Shown here: piece after piece, positions 6,706-10,357 of the stretch
Numbering within the stretch: position 1 is the first letter of the stretch
How the letters are laid out: each line of letters opens with the position of its first letter
Made by a program: the position numbers and the translations under genes
The notes under the pieces: model-generated
What the model was told of the DNA's origin: nothing
The model's database searches: none
The model's input: the letters and a program-made list of their open reading frames with translations, nothing else
NCBI GenBank assembly: GCA_027592155.1
Contig: JAQCKY010000031.1
Span: 1-10,357, forward strand
Reading direction: 5' to 3'
Source of the DNA: Pseudomonadota bacterium
Lineage (GTDB): Bacteria > Pseudomonadota > Alphaproteobacteria > Rhodospirillales > UBA2165
Length of the DNA stretch: 10,357 bases

Positions 6706-8065
6706 CTATTCAGATCAGACGATTGCAGTCATGGGTCTCGGGCGCTCGGGCCTATCGGCCGCCCGCGCGCTGATGGATGTCGGCGGTGAGGTCTGGGCAT
6801 GGGACGACTCCGAGGCACATCGAAACGCCGCGAAGGAAGAGGGAATCCCGCTCGTCGATCTTTCGGCCTGTGACTGGACGGTCCCGACGGCATTGGTATT
6901 GAGCCCGGGTATTCCGGACAGATTGCCGGTGCCGCATCCCGTCGCAACAGCGGCGCGTGCCGCGGGCTGCGATATCATTTGTGACGTTGAGCTTCTTCTT
7001 CGGACAATCAAGGATCCGACCTGTGTCGGTGTTACCGGCACAAATGGTAAGTCCACGACCTGTGCTCTGCTGGGCCACATACTGGAAAGTGCGGAACGTC
7101 CCGTCCAGGTCGGCGGTAATTTTGGCGTTCCGGCTTTGGATCTCGACCAATTGGGCGCCGATGGCACTTATGTGCTGGAGCTTTCCTCCTACCAGCTGGA
7201 GAGGGTGCCCTCTCTTTCTCTCGACGTCTCCGTCTTCCTGAATATCAGCGCCGATCATTTGGACCGGCACGGCGATCTGGATGGATATGTCGATGCAAAG
7301 AGGGCGATATTTAGCTCTCCACCGGCGAACGCGACGGCTGTTGTCGGCATGGATGATCGGCATTCCCGCGCCATCTGCATGGAGCTAATGCTTGAGGGTG
7401 CGGTTCGGCTGGTTCCGATTTCCACGATGTCTCGGGTGCCGGGTGGGGTCTATGTCAACGACGGCATTCTCTTCGATGATCTCAACAATCAGCAGGAACC
7501 GATTGCCGATCTGAAGACTCTCGAACATCTGCCGGGCCAGCATAACTGGCAAAACACGGCGGCGGCCTATGCGGTTGCTAGAATTTTGGGTCTCAATGCG
7601 GCGGAAATCATCGGTGGTGTTTTGAGCTTTCCAGGTCTCGTGCATCGGCAAGAGATGCTCAAAGAGCGGGCCGGTGTGACGTTTATCAACGATAGCAAAG
7701 CGACCAATACTGAAGCCGCAGCCCGGGCGATAGCTTGTTATGCTTCGATTTACTGGATCGCCGGCGGACGTTCCAAAGAAGATGGGTTGGGCGCGATTGA
7801 AGCCTATCTCGATCATATTCGGCACGCCTATCTGATCGGTGAGGCGGCGGACGGATTGGCGTCTTCCTTGGCCGATCGGGTCGAAGTTTCCAAATGCGGA
7901 ACTTTGGATCGGGCATTCGAAGCCGCGTTTGAAGATGCCAAGCAGGTGACGGGTACGGAGCGTCCGGTCGTGCTCTTATCGCCCGCCTGTGCGTCGTTCG
8001 ATCAGTTTGATAATTTTGAAGCGCGCGGCGATGCGTTCAAAGCCTTGGTCGAGGCGGTGCAATGA
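6689..8065 (+). CDS. murD: UDP-N-acetylmuramoyl-L-alanine--D-glutamate ligase MurD
   Basis: MurD adds D-glutamate to UDP-MurNAc-L-alanine in the cytoplasm using ATP, making the substrate of MurE. The product has 458 residues (E. coli 438). The N-terminal Rossmann-like UDP-binding domain starts with VMGLGRSG (14-21) and reaches the acidic Asp39-Asp40; SPGIPD follows. The central ATPase domain has G-T-N-G-K-S-T at 117-123 (Lys121) and the lysine expected to be carbamylated, Lys204 in VDAK. The GQHNWQN segment, DSKATN at 335-340 and the C-terminal SPACASFDQF block (from residue 431, followed by FEARG) are MurD-specific. The ATG start at 6689 is nine bases after mraY; its SD (GAGG at 6673) is distant and lies in an inverted repeat. 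The stop overlaps ftsW (ATGA, 8062-8065). No defects are visible. Confidence 0.97.
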   Translation: MIRPTSYSDQTIAVMGLGRSGLSAARALMDVGGEVWAWDDSEAHRNAAKEEGIPLVDLSACDWTVPTALVLSPGIPDRLPVPHPVATAARAAGCDIICDVELLLRTIKDPTCVGVTGTNGKSTTCALLGHILESAERPVQVGGNFGVPALDLDQLGADGTYVLELSSYQLERVPSLSLDVSVFLNISADHLDRHGDLDGYVDAKRAIFSSPPANATAVVGMDDRHSRAICMELMLEGAVRLVPISTMSRVPGGVYVNDGILFDDLNNQQEPIADLKTLEHLPGQHNWQNTAAAYAVARILGLNAAEIIGGVLSFPGLVHRQEMLKERAGVTFINDSKATNTEAAARAIACYASIYWIAGGRSKEDGLGAIEAYLDHIRHAYLIGEAADGLASSLADRVEVSKCGTLDRAFEAAFEDAKQVTGTERPVVLLSPACASFDQFDNFEARGDAFKALVEAVQ

Positions 8066-9183
8066 CGACAATATCACGCACCGATGCAAGCGTCCTTGGC
8101 CGTTGGTGGTGGTCCGTCGACCGCTGGTCGCTTGCCGCCTTACTGGCAATCGTCTCGGTCGGTGTCGTTTTGACCATGGCGGCGAGCCCGCCGGTGGCAG
8201 AGCGGCTCAATCTCGATACTTTCTATTTTGCCCACCGCCATCTGATGCTGGTGCCGCCGGTAATTTTGACATTGCTGGCAATTTCTCTTTTGGATGCGAA
8301 GAGCGTGAGACGGTTGGCGCTGCTCGGTTTCGTCGTCGGTATCGGCCTTCTGGTGGCAACTACTTTGTTTGGCACCGATATCAAGGGGGCCCGCCGGTGG
8401 ATTCAGCTGGGATCGTTTTCCCTGCAGCCTTCGGAGATCGTGAAGCCCTGTTTCGCCGTTGTCTCGGCGTGGTTTTTTACCATGTGGCGCTTCAATGAGG
8501 GCTCCAGGGCCCATGTCGGCGCCGTCGGCGCCTACGCTCTTGTGATGGTGCTGCTGGTGATGCAGCCGGACATCGGCATGGCGATCCTCGTCTCTCTGGT
8601 TTGGGGTGTGCAGTTTTTTGTCGCCGGTTTGCCGATGCTGTTGGTTGTCATCATCGGTGTCCTATTTCTGGCCGGCAGCGTCGGCGCCTATTTCTCCTTT
8701 ACCCATGTACAGGGGAGGGTCGATCGCTTTCTCGATCCCGGTAACGGCGAGGTCTATCAGGTCGCCCGGTCGCTGGAAGCCTTTATCAATGGAGGGTTCT
8801 TCGGTCGGGGACCGGGAGAGGGGCGCGTCAAATTGGTTCTTCCCGATGCTCATGCGGATTTTGTCTTTGCCGTGGTCGGCGAGGAATTCGGACTCATCAT
8901 GAGTGTCGCGATTGTCGGTCTTTTTGCTTTCGTCGTCTTGCGCGGCTTTGCCAGGGCGCTCCGGAAATCCGATCTGTTTGTGATTCTGGCGGTCACCGGG
9001 TTGCTGGTCCAGTTCGGGCTCCAGGCCATCATCAATATGGCGACGACGCTTAATTTGATGCCGACCAAGGGAATGACTTTGCCGTTCATTTCTTATGGCG
9101 GCTCTGCGATGTTGTCGCTCGCCATTGCCATGGGCATGGTGCTCGCATTGACGCGCGAGCGGCCGGGGGAGGTCCGCAGATGA
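8062..9183 (+). CDS. ftsW: Septal peptidoglycan glycosyltransferase FtsW (SEDS family)
   Basis: FtsW is the polytopic SEDS-family polymerase that builds septal glycan strands from lipid II in complex with FtsI. The 373-residue product begins with a short cytoplasmic segment containing WWWSVDRW, followed by many hydrophobic segments consistent with ten helices. Family motifs present are GARRWIQLG, QPSEIVKP (122-129), a large periplasmic loop with RVDRFLDP, YQVARSLEA and GRGPGEG, then LPDAHADF with Asp266, which corresponds to the conserved catalytic aspartate of SEDS proteins, then VVGEEFG, and finally NLMPTKGMTLPFISYGGSAM. The GPGEG form of the loop is what I expect in alphaproteobacteria. 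GAGG at 8051-8054 gives an SD seven bases before the ATG, which also overlaps the murD stop (ATGA). The position between murD and murG favours FtsW over its paralogue RodA. The 3' end overlaps murG (9180-9183). Confidence 0.96.
   Translation: MTTISRTDASVLGRWWWSVDRWSLAALLAIVSVGVVLTMAASPPVAERLNLDTFYFAHRHLMLVPPVILTLLAISLLDAKSVRRLALLGFVVGIGLLVATTLFGTDIKGARRWIQLGSFSLQPSEIVKPCFAVVSAWFFTMWRFNEGSRAHVGAVGAYALVMVLLVMQPDIGMAILVSLVWGVQFFVAGLPMLLVVIIGVLFLAGSVGAYFSFTHVQGRVDRFLDPGNGEVYQVARSLEAFINGGFFGRGPGEGRVKLVLPDAHADFVFAVVGEEFGLIMSVAIVGLFAFVVLRGFARALRKSDLFVILAVTGLLVQFGLQAIINMATTLNLMPTKGMTLPFISYGGSAMLSLAIAMGMVLALTRERPGEVRR
9165..9172 (+). promoter_or_regulatory. Strong Shine-Dalgarno sequence of murG
   Basis: GGGGGAGG inside the last codons of ftsW lies seven bases before the murG ATG at 9180. 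It is among the best SD matches in the window and supports independent as well as coupled initiation of murG. Confidence 0.7.
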
Positions 9184-10357
9184 CGGCCAGTACCCCAACT
9201 CAAAATCTAATCCTCCTTGCCAGCGGTGGAACCGGCGGACATGTGTTCCCCGCCGAAGCGCTCGCCGTCGAGCTCAAACAGCGCGGTTATCAGTTGGGAC
9301 TGGTAACGGATCGTCGGGGCGGTGAGGTGCGGGGCCAGCTCGCAGAAATTCCGGTCTACCGAATTCGGGCGGGCGGGATTGCCGGCAAAGGATTGCTCAA
9401 CCGGGTCCGCAGTACCGGAGAACTTGCCGCGGGAACCATCCAGGCCTGGCGGCTGCTGAAACGTCTCTCTCCGGTTTGTGTCGTCGGCTTTGGCGGTTAC
9501 GCGTCGGTGCCGACCATGGTTGCGGCAAATTTGTCGGGATTGACCACGGCAATTCACGAACAAAACGCTGTCCTCGGGCGCGCGAACCGTCTCTTGGCGC
9601 GGCGGGGGAACCGGATCGCGACTTGCTACGACCGGGTCAGATCGATCCCGGAGGGTGCCGAGGATCTTGTCGTGACAACCGGGATGCCGGTACGGCAAAG
9701 CATCGCCGCGCTTCGTGATCAGCCTTATGTCCCGCCGGCGTCCGGCAGTCCGCTCAGGATTTTCGTGATGGGCGGAAGTCAGGGGGCATCGATCTTCAGC
9801 GACGTTGTTCCCCGCGGTATCGGCATGCTGCCGGCGGAGGTGAGGTCACGCGTCGTTGTGGTTCAACAATGCCGGGCGGCGGATATTGATGCTGCCCGCG
9901 CGGTCTATGCCGATATCGGCGTCGAGGCAGAGTTGGCGACATTTTTCGATGATGCACCGCGCCATATCGCCAACGCCCATCTTGTCATTTCCCGGTCCGG
10001 CGCGTCGACCATTGCCGAGCTCACGGCCATTGGCCGACCGGCGATCCTTGTTCCCTATGCCCATGCCGTGGACGACCATCAGACCTTTAATGCTCATGCG
10101 GTCGATGAAGTGGCGGCCGGTTGGCTGATCCCCAATCATGAATTTACGGCGGAAATTCTCGCCGAGCGCCTTGAGGCCCTTTTCAGCTTACCGCAGACGC
10201 TGGTGAATGCCGCCGCTGCAGCCCGTGCCGCCGGTCGGCCCGATGCCGCGGAACGGTTGGCGCAGGTTGTTATCGACCTGGTCCGGTCAAGTAACGGCAA
10301 TGGCAATGGCGATAATGACGTCACGGGCTTCGCGGCGATGCGCAAGGAGGCGGCATG
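9180..10357 (+). CDS. murG: UDP-GlcNAc:MurNAc-(pentapeptide)-pyrophosphoryl-undecaprenol N-acetylglucosamine transferase MurG, stop codon cut by window edge
   Basis: MurG is the peripheral inner-membrane GT-B glycosyltransferase that adds GlcNAc to lipid I, giving lipid II, the substrate of FtsW. The frame is open from ATG 9180 to the window end, encoding 392 residues. The last two bases (TG) start a codon that is TGA if the usual ATGA overlap applies. Motifs: glycine loop GGTGGHVFPA (16-25), GFGGYASVP (103-111), HEQNAVLGRANR, second glycine loop MGGSQGAS (197-204), SRSGASTIAEL with Glu280 corresponding to the UDP-GlcNAc-binding acidic residue, and VPYAHAVDDHQTFNA. The protein is longer than E. 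coli MurG (355). About 20 residues of the excess form a C-terminal Asn/Gly/Asp-rich tail from residue 372 (NGNGNGDND). The start is fixed by the ATGA overlap with ftsW and a strong SD at 9165. Confidence 0.96.
   Translation, partial: MTASTPTQNLILLASGGTGGHVFPAEALAVELKQRGYQLGLVTDRRGGEVRGQLAEIPVYRIRAGGIAGKGLLNRVRSTGELAAGTIQAWRLLKRLSPVCVVGFGGYASVPTMVAANLSGLTTAIHEQNAVLGRANRLLARRGNRIATCYDRVRSIPEGAEDLVVTTGMPVRQSIAALRDQPYVPPASGSPLRIFVMGGSQGASIFSDVVPRGIGMLPAEVRSRVVVVQQCRAADIDAARAVYADIGVEAELATFFDDAPRHIANAHLVISRSGASTIAELTAIGRPAILVPYAHAVDDHQTFNAHAVDEVAAGWLIPNHEFTAEILAERLEALFSLPQTLVNAAAAARAAGRPDAAERLAQVVIDLVRSSNGNGNGDNDVTGFAAMRKEAA
10344..10350 (+). promoter_or_regulatory. Consensus Shine-Dalgarno sequence for the gene after murG
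   Basis: AAGGAGG, a full anti-SD match, lies four bases before an ATG that occupies the last three bases of the window. It sits inside the final codons of murG and is the strongest ribosome binding site seen here. Confidence 0.7.
10355..10357 (+). CDS. murC: Start codon of the next dcw gene, probably murC (only ATG in window)
   Basis: The window ends on ATG, preceded by AAGGAGG with four-base spacing. The TG of this ATG is also the first two bases of the next murG codon, so an A at the following position would give the same ATGA overlap used at three other junctions. In the dcw order of this type, the gene after murG is normally murC (UDP-MurNAc--L-alanine ligase). That identity is inferred from gene order only, since no coding sequence is visible. 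Confidence 0.5.

Larger units (their letters stand above)
1..10357 (+). other. dcw cluster segment, probable single transcription unit
   Basis: Nine genes lie on one strand with no intergenic space longer than about ten bases. Overlaps are ftsL/ftsI 4, ftsI/murE 14, murE/murF 4, murF/mraY 8, murD/ftsW 4 and ftsW/murG 4 bases. Gaps are rsmH/ftsL 10 and mraY/murD 9. I found no hairpin followed by a T-run and no convincing promoter between genes, so transcription probably starts upstream of the window and continues past murG. Single-transcript status is inference from spacing. Confidence 0.85.

Noticed and set aside
5863..6789. A 308-codon open frame on the + strand overlapping mraY
   Set aside because: It lies out of frame over a clear MraY with all catalytic motifs. 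Its translation is rich in Arg, His and Ser with no recognisable domain, as expected for a shifted frame in GC-rich coding DNA.
8516..8533. Tandem GTCGGCGCC direct repeat in ftsW
   Set aside because: Only two copies, encoding V-G-A-V-G-A in a membrane helix; this is ordinary codon bias in a small-residue segment.
9207..9698. A 163-codon reverse-strand open frame near the window end
   Set aside because: It is a shadow of murG, whose true + strand frame shows every family motif through this region.
1..10357. Mobile element, defence system, CRISPR array, riboswitch or novel cassette
   Set aside because: Every stretch is accounted for by intact dcw genes with gaps of at most about ten bases. 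No repeats, integrases, tRNA-like folds or foreign composition were seen.

Overview
This window is one uninterrupted stretch of a bacterial division and cell wall (dcw) cluster. All genes are on the + strand and together fill essentially every base. The order is rsmH (5' end cut off) - ftsL - ftsI - murE - murF - mraY - murD - ftsW - murG, and the window closes on the apparent ATG of the next gene, probably murC. Every identification rests on family motifs read directly in the translations; no database search was run.

The gene order, the short FtsL with an alphaproteobacterial-type 'LKAEW..LN..DRI..LA.KYL' block, the GPGEG loop of FtsW, the DNPR signature of a meso-diaminopimelate-adding MurE and the fairly GC-rich composition all point to a Gram-negative alphaproteobacterium. 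A Rhodospirillales-like lineage would fit, but that rank is inference. Composition and codon use look even throughout, and I see no insertion sequence, integrase, tRNA, CRISPR array or other sign of transfer.

Region by region: positions 1-603 hold the C-terminal two thirds of the 16S rRNA methyltransferase RsmH. Positions 614-2703 encode two division proteins, the bitopic FtsL and the septal transpeptidase FtsI (PBP3). Positions 2690-5601 encode the cytoplasmic ligases MurE and MurF, which add meso-DAP and D-Ala-D-Ala. mraY (5594-6679) makes lipid I at the membrane. murD (6689-8065) encodes the D-glutamate ligase that acts before MurE. ftsW (8062-9183) encodes the septal glycan polymerase that partners FtsI. 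murG (9180 to the window end) converts lipid I to lipid II. Together they cover most of the path from UDP-MurNAc-L-Ala to cross-linked septal peptidoglycan.

The genes are packed for co-transcription and probably coupled translation. Three junctions are visible 4-base ATGA overlaps and a fourth (murG/murC) is implied by the last bases. Two longer overlaps use non-ATG starts (TTG for murE, GTG for mraY). Only rsmH/ftsL and mraY/murD have short gaps. I see no internal promoter or terminator I could defend.

I found no previously undescribed system: this is an ordinary housekeeping region. The points worth a second look are small: an inverted repeat over the murD translation start, an eight-G run at the ftsL start, a low-complexity Asn/Gly tail on MurG, and a few motif variants.
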